From Erinaceus europaeus (lineage: Eukaryota > Chordata > Mammalia > Eulipotyphla > Erinaceidae), in assembly GCF_950295315.1 (NCBI RefSeq), contig NC_080175.1, forward strand, positions 62,848,487 to 62,912,486: a stretch of 64,000 nucleotides of DNA, in the 5' to 3' direction. The translations under genes were made by a program, and so were the position numbers. The notes under the pieces were generated by a model that made no database searches, was not told the DNA's origin, and was given only the letters and a program-made list of their open reading frames with translations. Shown piece by piece: positions 30,705 through 42,239 of this stretch (its first letter is position 1; each line of letters opens with the position of its first letter).

Positions 30705-30750
30705 GCACTGAGCCCCAGCAATAAACCTGGTGAAAAAAAAAAAAAAGAAA
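30705..30750 (+). mobile_element. ERI SINE, right part (3' module) of the split copy
   Basis: GCACTGAGCCCCAGCAATAA and ACCTGGTG with an A run: the end of the optional SINE tail, continuing the copy at 28787-28992. Confidence 0.85.
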
Positions 30751-30892
30751 AAACCTATATGTCAAGCATAATTTGTAGATTTCTACACCAAAGATAAGTG
30801 TATATTTTATTTTAATATTTCCATAATCCTCAGGAAAGCTGTGATAGTTTTCTTTTTTCTTTCTTTTTAAAAATTTATTAATTTTTTGTATT

Positions 30893-31680
30893 TTTTTTTT
30901 ATTTAAGACAGGAAACATTAACAAAACCATAGGATAAGAGGGGTACAGTTCCACACAATTCCTACCACCCAAGCTCCATATCCCATCCCCTCCCAGATAG
31001 CTTTCCTATTCTCTATCCCTCTGGGAGTATGGACCTAGGGTAATTGTGGATTGCAGAAGGTGGAAAGTCTGGCTTCTGTAATTGCTTCCCAGGTGAACAT
31101 GGGCATTGACTGGTCGATCCATACTCCCAGTCTGCCTCTCTCTTTCCCTAGTAGGGTGGTCTCTGTGGAAGTGGAACTCCATTACACATTGGTGGGATCC
31201 TCTGTGCAGGGAAGTGTGGTCTGCATCGTGTGGCATCCAGAACCTGGTGGCTTAAAAGAGAGTTAACATACAAAGCCAAACAAACTGTTGAACAATCATG
31301 GACCTAAAGACTGGAATTGTGCAGGTCAAGTGTTGGGGGTTATTCTCTGCATGCTCTTGTGTACTTCTGCTTTCAGGTATATATTTTTCCCTAGTTTATG
31401 GGCACGTGTGAACCTATGCTCTATCTCAGGGGACCTGGACTATATCTAGGTTTGGGGACTTTATTGGGGAGTGGACCACCTGGAATGGAATTAGAGAATA
31501 CTATGAAAGGAAAGGTCTCACCCGAGTGATGAAACTGAAGGGTTGTCATTCCACACCTGAAGTCTCTGGACACAGTCTGAAGTGAAGCATGCTGGGGTGG
31601 CACTGGTTGCGTTGTGATCCGGGGATGCAATATTATTTGATTTGAATTGAGAGAAGTAGGAAGGTGGGCCCCACCCTAAG
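30893..31680 (-). mobile_element. LINE-3E copy, 3' segment, antisense, internal deletion
   Basis: Begins with a T run and ACAAAACCATAGGATAAGAG and follows the consensus to about 31345. It then jumps to the block seen at 37370 (GTGTACTTCTGCTTTCAGG), losing about 0.8 kb, and continues to GTGGGCCCCACCCTAAG. Confidence 0.88.
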
Positions 31681-31798
31681 ATAACAAAGGGTCTTTTCAA
31701 AGTTAACCCAATCACCAAATAATGTGATGATAACAATAACTATCCATTGTCTTCTTGAACCCTAAGACAGCAGGAACCTCACATTTCCACTATAGAGC
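31681..31798 (+). mobile_element. LINE-3E copy, inverted 5' segment
   Basis: Sense match to the rc of 37715-37835 (GTTAACCCAATCACC, TTCTTGAACCCTAAGACAG). Its outer end again abuts, in consensus terms, the 5' edge of the antisense segment: the third twin-priming copy in the window. Confidence 0.85.
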
Positions 31799-31829
31799 TG
31801 TGGTAGTTTTCTAACTTAGCACACATGCT

Positions 31830-31955
31830 ACAAACTAGATGGATCTTAAAGATGTTATGCTAATTAAAATAGATCAACTGCAAAATACCAGTTGTATGAT
31901 TCCATTTAGTGTGAGATATCAAGAGTAGTAAAACTCATAGATGTGGAAAATACAG
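31830..31955 (+). mobile_element. old L1M-type ORF2 3' end fragment
   Basis: GATGGATCTTAAAGATGTTA, CAGTTGTATGATTCCATTTA, AAACTCATAGATGTGG follow the classic order of L1M 3' ends. Confidence 0.65.
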
Positions 31956-31957
31956 AT

Positions 31958-32160
31958 GCCAAGTGGTATCACACCTGGTTTAGTGTGCATGTTACAAAGT
32001 GCCAAGACCTGGGTACAAACTCCTGGTCCCCACCTGTGAGTTGGGGGGGGGGGGCATTTTAAGTAGTGAAACCATGCTGCAGGTCTCTAATTCTCTCTCC
32101 CTCTCTACCCCCCCCCCTCAATTTTTATCTGCCTTAGCAAATAAAAAGAAACAAAATGAG
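31958..32160 (+). mobile_element. ERI-B SINE
   Basis: Head CCAAGTGGTATCACACCTGG, GGTCCCCACCTGTGAG, a G run, CT body and AAATAAAAAG tail. Confidence 0.88.
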
Positions 32161-32164
32161 AAGA

Positions 32165-34615
32165 AAGAGAGAAATGAGAGAATGATGGAAAGTATAAGTC
32201 TAATTTTGAAGAATCCTTAAAGGAGCTGAAATGGTCTGTCTAATAGGACCATAGCCATGGTGGCAAATTGAAAGATGACCTGGAAGTGATTAGTTGGGTT
32301 GAACTTTATTCCACCAGTTAATATATTTAAACTGAAATAAAACAGTAACCCCAGGGACTCAAATATCTAGTCACCCAATGGTGTTACTTTCTTAATACTT
32401 AAGACTCATTGTAGGGTTTGTTTTAGAAGGAAGTTTGAGATCTGTTGGTTCTAGAGTCAGACTATCCAACTGCCCCTATATTAGTTCATGACTTTCCTTT
32501 TCTACTTTTACAGCTATACAAAATATTGGTACTTCTTGGACAGCATGAGGGGTGAGGGTTGCAGGGTCAGGAAAATAGGAATTTTTATCTAAGCCAGTAC
32601 AACTCTTCTGTTGAGAAAGATGAAAAGATTCTGAATAGTGATGAATATTCCATTAAAATGTTAATTTGTTTTAAAGTCATTGAACTTTATATCTGAGATG
32701 GTTAGGTGGTGATTTTATGTCATATGTACCTTAACACAACAAAAATGGGAAAATGTTGAATTCAGCAAAAACAATGAAGCTTTACGGTAGATGGATTTAT
32801 GAAAACTGGCATAGATATTAAGAAATATATTCCATATAAATTTAAAGTATAACTTACTGCTATCTGTATGAATTAAGTTCATTGTTAGAAAAAGCACATC
32901 ATTGCTGTGGCTGCAATTTGAATTTTCTTCAAAAAGCTTCAGAATTTTTTTTCTTGGTCTGTGTATCAGATTCAGGACATTTTCATGTCCTTGTTAAGAT
33001 CCAGTATTCCACTTTTCCTTATTTTAAATAACTTTCACCTGACTTTCATTTCCATACCAATAAGTTCATTCTAGCAATAAAATTTTATTGTCAGTCTTTC
33101 CAAGTTTTTATTTTCACCTTTTTATGAATGCTATCGGGAGACAAGAATGAGCTTTACTCTTATATACCAATGTGCCACTCAAATTTATCTCCTAAAGTTA
33201 ATCAAAAAAGTTTTGGAGGATTTACTTTTATTTTATGATTAACGAAATGTGTCAATTCAGTAACATATAGGTGTTCTAAAATTTCGGCATTACAAAGACT
33301 GCAGTAAAGCCATTGCAATTATTGATTTCTCTTAGATTTTTGACTATAAGAGAATTCTTTCTACAAGTGTCCCATATGAAGCTGTGTTTTATACACAACA
33401 GGCTCAGAAAAATACTTGTTTGACACAGTAGCTATGTGCCATCTGTGTCTCATCTTTTGATAGTCTTCTTATAGCTGATTAAGCTTTTATATTATTCAAT
33501 AGGTAAGAAAATTAATTCAAAATCTTACCTTTTTTTACAGCTGACATGTGGTGTCAACCTATGTGCAAGTTTATTGCAAGTTTAAGTGAGCAACATGAAG
33601 AGAGAGAGAACTGTATAAAGCCATCCTTTTACATTAGCAGGGGCTAAAGGTCAAATGTTTGACCTAGAAGTAGGATTTTTATGACTTGCTAGTTTCAAAG
33701 CATTCAATCCCCTTACATTATGATAAGTGGTACAATAAAAGAGTTTATTTTTTTCTTTAGTATCTGTTTTCTAGAAAATAACCTTAATTTTATTTTTAGA
33801 ATTATTATGCTTATATATGCCATCCAGTTTTTTAAGATTGTGTTTTTGTTTTAATCAGCTAGATTCTGTTCTACTACTTGTAGAATAGAATCTGACTGAT
33901 AAAGCTGGTAGAAACTTTAATTTATTCAGTCATCTGGCATTATCAATGGCATGTGTAAATAATATTTATGTTTCACACATTCATTCATCTAGTTGATCAT
34001 TCAGGCAAACTTAATATCTACTGATCCTATGAACTGGGTGCAAAATAAACAAAGAACAATAAATGAAATTTTTGCTTATAAAAATTCATATTTATTCAAC
34101 TGGGCAAGTAAGACAATAAATGGAGAATTGTGATAATAATGTAAGCATCATAAAGAAATATTCAAAAAGTGATAAAATGAGCATTTGAGGAACACTTGTG
34201 CTACTTTTGAGAGATCAAAGAAGCTTTCTGAAAAACAGCTGTGTTGTCCAAAGATTCATTTGTGGTCATCTACATGAGTTTCCTGCCTACTGTTGCAAGC
34301 ACACATTATTTTGCTTGTTTTGCCCTATGCATATTGCTTGAAAATATATAGGTTTTCATTCAGCAATCTGCATGTGGAATCTACATTCCAGGAATGTAGT
34401 TTAGGGAAGTGATCTAAGAAGTTACCTTTAACATTTCTGTAAATATGGATGGCTGAATTACTAGTGTAGATGACCAAAAACTCCAAAGGCACATATATCT
34501 TCAAGTGTCTCTGGACTGATATATACTGGCATCAATACAAAATGCCTGAGTTTTGAGTCAAAAAGATTAGAGACTTTTTGAATTATTCCCTTCTAACTTC
34601 ATTGACTGGTTTTCC
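32165..34615. other. repeat-free AT-rich unique block
   Basis: About 2.4 kb in which I find no SINE, LINE or LTR. No exon recognised. Unusual only for its lack of insertions compared with neighbouring sequence. Confidence 0.5.
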
Positions 34616-34617
34616 AC

Positions 34618-34777
34618 TTATTTTTGTATTATTTGCATTTATTCATTGGATAGTGATATCTAGAAATTGAGAGGAAGGGTGAGATAGAGAGGGAGATAAA
34701 CAGACAGGGGTTTGAACCCAGGTCATTGAGCATTGTCACATGTGAGCTCAACCAGGTGTGCCACCATTTGGCCCTAG
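34618..34777 (-). mobile_element. ERI-B SINE, antisense, internally deleted
   Basis: TTATTCATTGGATAGTGATA body, then directly GGGGTTTGAACCCAGGTC and rc head CTCAACCAGGTGTGCCACC. The middle (CTGCAGGTGGGG region) is deleted. Confidence 0.85.
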
Positions 34778-34779
34778 TA

Positions 34780-35435
34780 CCATAGAGCATTCAAACACTA
34801 ATTCAAAAATTTACATTTTTTTTAATATACTTGCTCACCTTGACAGAAAGGTGGTTCTTCCAGGCATATTAGTAGAGGGCAGGGATTTAATTTAATTATT
34901 AGTGAGGTGAATATGATAACCATTACACTACAGAAACAGACAAAATTCAATTATTAGTATAATGACACTGACTTGTAATAAAAGTCTGTATCATTACTTT
35001 TATATTTCATTTTGCCAAAACATGTTGTCTTTTTTTTTTTTCAGTTGTTGGTCTAATTGTTAAATCACATATAGCAAAGAAGTACACTACCAATTTACTT
35101 TATATGTTATATTAGACTACAGATAGATAGATTAATAAATGGTCTTTAACAATAGTCATGATATCAATTTATTTACACCTACTTAAGTCATATTTAATAG
35201 TACTGAGTTCACATTAGTCTATTGAAGAAACTGCCCTTTGAAAATTATATGATCTAAGATGGCAGCTGCTGCATATGACTCCCTTCTCAGCCTGTTAAAG
35301 CAATTAAAAATCACACCACAGCTCACCAAATTAAAACTGGCACTTTTGAAAAAAATTCACTTAGGTGAGTGCAGGCATGAGTTATCAGTGGATGCAAAAA
35401 GGGTGAGAGGTTGAATCTGTTCTTAGTGGCATAGC
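34780..35435. other. unique sequence
   Basis: No confident feature. 34810-34930 may hold a badly decayed ERI-C copy. TAGAGCATTCAAACACTAATTC near 34783 recurs in variant form at 35430, beside an L1 fragment. Confidence 0.4.
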
Positions 35436-35439
35436 ACAT

Positions 35440-35745
35440 TCAAACACCAGTTCAAAGATCAAATGTACCCCATGTTCATAATAGTGTTGCTCACAATAGC
35501 AGAAGAGCAGAAGCAACTTAAATGCCCATATACAGATTACTGGTTAAAGAACATATGGAATATATACTCCATGGAAAACTATTCTGCAATTAAAAAAAAA
35601 GTGATATTATGATAATGTGTTCTTTGGGATAAAATGGATGGAAATGGAGGTAATTATCCTTAGCAAAATACATGCAGAGAGAAAGAACAGCTCTTAGATG
35701 GTTTTGTTCATATTTGGAATCTAAAGAACTGAAATTCAGAAGGGG
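35440..35745 (+). mobile_element. L1 ORF2 3' end, sense
   Basis: ATGTTCATAATAGTGTTGC, AGCAACTTAAATGCCCATA, AACATATGGAATATATACTC, GAAAACTATTCTGCAATT: the recognisable end of L1 ORF2, frame broken. Ends near a G run at 35742. Confidence 0.85.
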
Positions 35746-35794
35746 GGGGGAAGAAATAAAGAAAAATAATGAAGCAAATGGTTTCTTTTTTATT

Positions 35795-35985
35795 CATCAT
35801 CATTATTATTTTAGGGGGCTAATGCTTTACAGTCCATTGTCAAATGAGTATAATTTCATTATGCACTGGGCCCCCATAGTTTTCTTCCACCCCATCACTT
35901 TCTCCCAGAGTTCCTTGCTTTGATGCTATACATCATGGCCGATTCACATTTCACTTCGTCTTCTCCCACACTGTCCCTATTAAAA
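35795..35985 (-). mobile_element. L1 3' UTR end, antisense
   Basis: TTTTAGGGGGCTAATGC, ATTATGCACTGGGCCCCC, GTTCCTTGCTTTGATGC, the same antisense 3' UTR type as at 52205 and 57035. Confidence 0.75.
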
Positions 35986-36112
35986 TAAATAAAATTATTT
36001 ATATATAAATAAATCTTATAAATAAGATTATTCTTATAAATAAGATTATTCTGTGTTTTTCTTCTTTTTTTTTTTTGGCTTCTTTCACTTAACATCATGT
36101 CTTTATTTTATT

Positions 36113-37980
36113 TTATTTATAAAAAGGAAACACCGACAAAACCATAGGATAAGAGGAGTACAACTCCACAAGTTCCCACCACCACAACTCCATATCCCAT
36201 CCCCTCCCTTGATAGCTTTCCTATTCTTTATCCCTCTGGGAGTATGGACCCAGGGTCATTGTGGGATGCAGAAGGTGGAAGGTCTGGCTTCTGTAATTGC
36301 TTCCCCGCTGATCATGGGCGTTGACAGATCAATCCATACTCCCAGCCTGCCTCTCTCTTTTCCTGGTAGGGTGGGGTTCTGGGGAACCGGAGCTCCAGGA
36401 CACATTGATGGGATTGTCTGTCCAGGGAAGTTGGTTGGCATCATGTTAGCATCTAGAACCTGGTGGCTGAAAAGAGAGTTAACATACAAAGCCAAACAAA
36501 TATTTTATTAATCATAAATCTAAAGGCGGGGATAGTGCAGATGAAGAGTTGGGGAGGGGCTTTTCATTTTGTACATAGCTAGTAGGCATATTTTTGTTAT
36601 ATTCCAAAAAGCCTGTTGCTATACTAGTTTTTTCTTTTTATTTTTTTTCCCTGAGCTTGATATTTGATATGCAGTTGGGTCCACATTACTGTCTGGGGAG
36701 ATGATGTCATGGCTGGAAAAAGGACCAGAAAGCTGGATCAGGGAAGAGAGTAGCTCCCAAATATGGAAAGGTGTATAATTATTGTTGATAGTAAACCCCA
36801 TAGATCTGATGTGATCTGGGGCCCATATTTAGCTTAAGAGCCTATGTGACCTCTGCATCCATGTAGATCTGAGCTCACATTCTGTGTCATGAATAGGAGC
36901 ATTCTAAGCTGCCCCAATATCAGGACTCATCTTCCTCAGGAGTAGCATAGATAGAGTATGTTGTCCAGCCTCCCTTCAGAGGATGGAACATTTTCTACCT
37001 TTGTTGATCCAAGTTGAAGGCAAGGTCCTATGGGGGCCCACAAAGTGGTCTGTTTTGTTGTTCCTGATAGAATGACCTGTAACAATGGAGAAAAAGATTT
37101 ATTGGAAGTCTAGGTCCATCATGTAAATTTGGAAATCTCAGGACTCCCCAAATAGGACCCCAGCTGATGGGGTGGCTTGATAGTGACTACGGAGTTATCC
37201 TTAAAGTATGCTGGTCTCCTGACTTTATTCAGCTTTTGTAGTCCTTGCTTTGATAAGGTTAGCTTTGGAATGAGTGAGGGGAGTGTAATAAAGTAGGTGA
37301 GAATTGTATCTAAGTCTAAGTAGACACCATTTCAATATGAACTTTATACTGACTCATTGCAGACTATTGTGTACTTTTGCTTACAGGTACATATTTTGCC
37401 CTATTTATGGATACATATGCTCTATCTCATAGGACCTGGTCTATATCTAGGTTTGGGGACTTTGTTAGGAAGTGAACCAACTGGAATAGAATTAGAGAAT
37501 ACTATGAAAGGAAAGGTCTCACCTGAGTAATGAGGCTGAAGGGTTGACATTCCATGCCTGATGTCTCTGGACACAGTCTGAAGTGAAGCATTCTGAGGTA
37601 GTACTTGTTGTGTAGATTAGCTTGGGATCGTGGATGCAATATCATTTGGTATGACTTGAGAGAAGCATGCAGGAAAGAGAGCCCCACCCCAGAGGTTCCA
37701 GGACTGGGGAAAATACAGGCTCTATAGAAGAAGTAGGAGGTTCCTGCTGTCTTAGGGTTTAAGAAGGCAATAGATAGTTATTGCTATAATCACATTATTT
37801 GGTAGTTGGGTTAACTTTGAAAAATCCCTTTGTTAGGATTTGCTGTATAATACACAACATCACCAAATTGTATGTTCTTTGACATTATTTGTATATAGCT
37901 GTGCCATCGGTTGCTTCTGTTCTCCCTGGTCTAAGCTTTTAAGAGAGTCAACATATCAAAGACTCAGTCTGTGCATAAAA
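36113..37980 (-). mobile_element. LINE-3E, longest copy, antisense
   Basis: About 1.87 kb, used here as reference for the family. Its 3' terminus is TTTATAAAAAGGAAACACCG (plus strand) at 36113. Every other LINE-3E fragment in the window aligns within it. No reading frame of note on the sense strand: the longest open stretches are short and not shared in frame between copies. I take it as an L1-type 3' UTR or a non-autonomous LINE derivative. Confidence 0.85.
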
Positions 37981-37984
37981 AGTT

Positions 37985-38295
37985 TGATACATTCAATCAA
38001 TTTTCTCCTATCATATTAATTAATAGTGACTTATATGACTACAAGTTAATAGAAGTATACATAAACACCATTCCCACCACCAAAAGACTGTGTCCCATAC
38101 CATCCCTCCCACCCCCACCCTCCACCCCTTGTAGCCTAACATCTACCCTCACCCTCAACCTAGGGTCTTTACCTTGGTGCCCTACTCCAAATTCAATCAA
38201 ATCCTGCTTTGATTTTCCCTTTATGTTCTTCTTTCTCAACTTCTGTTTATGAATGGGATCATCCCATACTCGTCTTTATCTTTTTGACTTAGCTC
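37985..38295 (-). mobile_element. L1 3' UTR, second subfamily, antisense
   Basis: rc reads GTGAGCTAAGTCAAAAAG, GATAAAGACGAGTATGGG, ATTCATAAACAGAAGTTGAG, then a G-rich segment (38100-38130). This order of ORF2 end followed by 3' UTR differs from LINE-3E. It meets a sense L1 copy head-to-head at 38297. Confidence 0.75.
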
Positions 38296-38299
38296 ACAA

Positions 38300-38768
38300 G
38301 GCTAGACATGGACCTTCCATATAATTCCTCTCCTAGACCTATACCTCAAGGACTCCATAACACCCAACCAAAAAGATACATGTACACCTATGTTCATAAC
38401 AGCACAATTCGTAATAGCTAAAACCTGGAAACAACCCAGGTGCTCAACAATACATGAGTGGCTGAGAAAGCTGTAGTATATATACAAAACAGAATACTAT
38501 GCAGCTATTAAGAACAATGAACCCACCTTCTCTGACCCATCTTGGATGGAGCTAGAAGGAATTATTTTAAGTGAGATAAGTCATAAAGATAAAAACATGA
38601 AGTTTTCTAGCTTCATCTAAGATAAGACTTTATGAGAACTACTGTAGTTATCTTTGGGGGAATATGGAGGAACATAGAACTCTGGTGGTGGGTGTGGGTG
38701 AAATTATACCCTGTAATCTTACAATTTCATAAACTAGTACTAATCACAAATAAAAAAATTATAAAAAA
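38300..38768 (+). mobile_element. L1 ORF2 3' end and 3' UTR, sense
   Basis: CACCTATGTTCATAACAGC, AACCTGGAAACAACCCAGG, AGAATACTATGCAGCTATTA, GGATGGAGCTAGAAGG, AGTGAGATAAGTCATAAAG, then a 3' UTR with AGAACTCTGGTGGTGGG and an A-rich end. ORF2 frame is broken by substitutions. Confidence 0.9.
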
Positions 38769-38769
38769 G

Positions 38770-40030
38770 AAGAAAATCATATGGTAATATTTTTCTTGTA
38801 TATAAATATTAGTTCTGCTCTGGCTTGCAAAAGTGGCATATGAGAGAAAGAGATATTTGGCTAAATGTCAAAGAAAATATTTTAAAATGTATTGGGAATA
38901 TGTTAGCAGATGTTTCCCAATGCTTAATATTGCTTGTGGTGAGGCTGATTGTTCACATAATATTTTCATTCAGACCTAAGCTACTTTGCTTCAAAGAAAA
39001 TAAAAACTGTATCCACCTCTTTGACTATGACCCTTTTGTTTATTTGAATAAAAGAGGGAGGAATAGAACAATTACACTTGAAGCACTCTTTATTGAGGCT
39101 TTCCATTTTGGCATTTCACGCTGCCCTTGTTTTCTTGATTTCCCATGAAATCAGATATTATTTTCTAATTATGGCAGCACAATAACAGCTGAGCTACAGC
39201 AAGCTTTTCTTGTTGCTGTGTTGGTAAACGAGGCAATCATGATTTCAGCAGATGTCTCAGTTTTGAGATCCTTTACTTTTCTCTAAGCAGGTAGCAATCA
39301 AACCTCAAATAGTTTTCCACAAGCCCATCAGACCAGCCATAATCTGTTAGTTACATGGTCAGCAACCCTAGAAGTTTAGCCATTTCTCTCAGATCTTTGC
39401 TCATTGACCAACTGTCCTTGTGTTGCTTAAGTTTGCTTCCACTTCTACTTTGCAGAGACAGCATAAATGTATCATATGAAGTCATAAACTTGTCGTATGT
39501 CTTTTACATAGACTAATTTCTTCCTGGTTTTACATTATTTCATTTAATATGAATAGCCATTGGAAATATACTGGTTAACTAATCTTTATAAGTCTTCTTG
39601 CTTTAAGATGTGAACTATGTGTCTTTATACTGTCTGTAAATTTTTGGACTCCCTGAATTTATTATCTACAGCCAACTAACAAATGTATGTATTCTTTTTT
39701 TTGACATGCCATGAAAAGTCTCCTCACGTTTAAATACAAAGTTTCTATAATGTTTTTGTGGCGTTTTGTTTTATATAGCTAGGGCCTTCGATAAGAGTGA
39801 ATTCACCAGTTATGGGTCATCTTTTTTTTTTTTTCACTCACTAGGGAGACATAGAATGAGAGATATCACCTTGTCAGAGCTTCCACTATGAGGTTGTAAT
39901 ACTCCTGCCAGAATTTGAAGCCAAGCTATACTCATGCCCTACCTGGTGAGCTGTTCTTGGGCTCTCCTATGCTATTTTTAATTTCTATTTTACAATTGTG
40001 ATTGAGTTGCCAGAAAAGTCATGACATATG
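38770..40030. other. mostly unique sequence
   Basis: No exon recognised. A T run at 39820-39833 followed by GGGAGACATAGAATGAGAG and TCATGCCCTACCTGG (to about 39960) may be a decayed antisense SINE. 38900-39420 has no repeat and moderate GC. Confidence 0.4.
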
Positions 40031-40031
40031 T

Positions 40032-40130
40032 TTCTTTTTACTTTTTTATTTAGGGGGTTAATACTTAACAGCACAATCATTGATATGTGAGTACAATTCC
40101 ACTATGCACAAGAACCAGTTTTTTATGGCT
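40032..40130 (-). mobile_element. L1 3' UTR terminus, antisense
   Basis: TTTATTTAGGGGGTTAATAC, AGTACAATTCCACTATGCAC match the antisense 3' end at 35795-35870. Confidence 0.75.
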
Positions 40131-40540
40131 ATTCTAGTATATTATATTCTTTAAAAGTCCCATATTATTTAACTTTTGTATTAATATATTGTTTTTAAGT
40201 TTTCAAGACCACTGCCAATTCTCTGATCTTACCTCTAGCTAATATACTCATAGGAAATATGGGAAAATCCCTGAAGACATTAGTCCTAGATATTCATTCT
40301 GTTCAGAATACTGTTAATGACTCCCTCTACAGCTTTGTGTTTTTTCTCAGGTAATACTTTCTCAAAATGTATAATTTTGCTCTCCAACTGCATCAACGTG
40401 TTTTTGAGTATCCCCTCTGTTTGTCCTACTTTTATCATTTTTTACAATAAATGTTAATTTCACAGGGCATATACTTTCTTTATATATTAAATTTGCTTTG
40501 TGTGGGTCTCCCCATACTAGAGCTTAAGCTTCCTGAAACC
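40131..40540. other. unique sequence
   Basis: No feature recognised. Confidence 0.5.
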
Positions 40541-40582
<42 letters not shown>

Positions 40583-40600
40583 TTGTGTTTATATATATAT
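40541..40600. repeat. (AT)n(GT)n compound microsatellite
   Basis: AT array (40541-40556), GT array to about 40582, then a TTTGTGTTTATATATATAT end. Confidence 0.95.
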
Positions 40601-40604
40601 TTAA

Positions 40605-40788
40605 TTTGTTTTTTTGCTTGTTTAGCTAGAAGCCAAGAGAAATTGATGGAGGAATGTAAAGAAAATGAGAGAGAGAAACAGAGAGACAGCTACAGTACTG
40701 ATGCACCGATTGCCAAGTTTTTATCCTGTGAAAGGAGCCAAGGGCTTGAACTCAAGTCCTTGAACTCTGTACCACCACCTGACCTTAA
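40605..40788 (-). mobile_element. ERI-B SINE, antisense, diverged
   Basis: AGAAATTGATGGAGGAATG body, GACAGCTACAGTACTGATGC, GGGCTTGAACTCAAGTCC, rc head ACCACCACCTGACC. Confidence 0.78.
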
Positions 40789-40888
40789 ACTAGAATCTTT
40801 ATTTATTTTAGTAATTATTTTAAGCAGTTAGAATATCTTTTTGTCAACAAGTCTTTGTGGAATGACTTCATAATTAAATGAAAGAGGT

Positions 40889-40901
40889 GAAAGGGAGAGA
40901 A

Positions 40902-40934
<33 letters not shown>
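40889..40934. repeat. (GA)n tract
   Basis: Imperfect GA array. Confidence 0.92.
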
Positions 40935-41143
40935 ATTCCCATATTCTATTTAAGTTTATTTGGGGAAATACTTAAATACTTTATGGAAAACAAAAATCAG
41001 TAAAGTCATTGACATTATACAACTACTTATTCTTTTTGTATTTTTGAGAATTTTTCTAATGTTATACAACTAAATTTATCAAAGTCTATAGATTGCTAAT
41101 AATAAAATCCCCTGAGATATTGTCAGGTACTGTAGAAGAGATC

Positions 41144-41189
41144 AAGAATTTGAGTTTTACTAAGAAAAGAATTTGAGTTTTACTAAGAA
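41144..41189. repeat. 23-bp tandem duplication
   Basis: AAGAATTTGAGTTTTACTA plus AGAA occurs twice in direct succession (41144-41166 and 41167-41189) with no mismatch, so it is a recent slip. Confidence 0.92.
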
Positions 41190-42166
41190 AATTTCCTTCT
41201 TTCAAGAAATACAGTTACAATACATTGAGATGACAAAGATATTATTCTTAGCTTGTTGCCTTGTTTCTGACTAGAATTAAATAGAATTTTCTTGAAACTT
41301 CAGAAACACACACACCAGCTCTGATTACATCAACTAAATTAAATTATATGTCCCTATAAAATTGCATCAGGATGGGTAAAATGAACTTCTAGTTTGTCCC
41401 AGAAGCAGAACCAGGAATATTTGGAAGAAAAAGAATCACAACAAAGTTGGTCTCAAATAGCTCCAGAAAATTATTTTCCTTCTCCTGATCATAAACATAT
41501 ATTATGTAAGGATCAATAAAGGGGGAAATGATCAATTTTTTTTCCAGTTTAGCCACTGAAAGTAGTTGATCATTTCTTAGAACTTTGAACATATTCAATA
41601 AGAAAAATTGCAATTTAAAATATTATATCATTAGAAATTCTTAAAGTTATAATTTTTCTAATACTATGACTCAGAAACTAGCATAGTAATCTCCATTTCT
41701 AAATTCTTGAACTCATCTGGAGTATTTGTTAAAGATAAAACTTTTACTATCACTTTGGAAAATCAAGATTGAGCAGATGTGATGTTAATATTATTATACA
41801 TGTTTTAAATAGTCATCTAGGATAATAGTGTTCTGCTATTACTATGCATGCATACAATTTAAATCCAAAGAAAAATATAAAAATTTAAAGATTCCCTAAA
41901 TTTTTTAAGACTGAGTCAGATGCAATTGGGATCAAGGACTAAGTACTCTACTTAGATGCCTATGATTCTGATGATCTAGTAGGTTTGAAAGCAAGTTATA
42001 TGTGGTTTTGATGCTGGCATGCCTACCTGAGTGGAGAGGAAGTCTTCAGTTGTGACTCATGTAATTCATACATGCAACCTACTTTACTGAGGAAAATATA
42101 CATATCAAGGATCTAAGCATACATTTCCTTTGGGAGATGGGGAAGTCACATACCACTAAGGGAAGC

Positions 42167-42239
42167 TTCTAGAAGACCATTACAAACATATATTCTAGAA
42201 GACCATTACAAACATATATATATATATATATATATATAT
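42167..42239. repeat. 26-bp tandem duplication ending in (AT)13
   Basis: TTCTAGAAGACCATTACAAA plus CATATA at 42167-42192 repeats exactly at 42193-42218, the second copy running into an AT array (42214-42239). Confidence 0.93.

Noticed and set aside
36053..36511. 152-codon plus-strand frame
   Set aside because: Antisense of the LINE-3E 3' end. Similar frames appear wherever that repeat occurs (12042, 31051, 53805), as expected of a repeated non-coding sequence.
38825..39148. 107-codon plus-strand frame in unique DNA
   Set aside because: No family resemblance seen. Kept only as unannotated unique sequence; a cross-species alignment would be needed to revive it.
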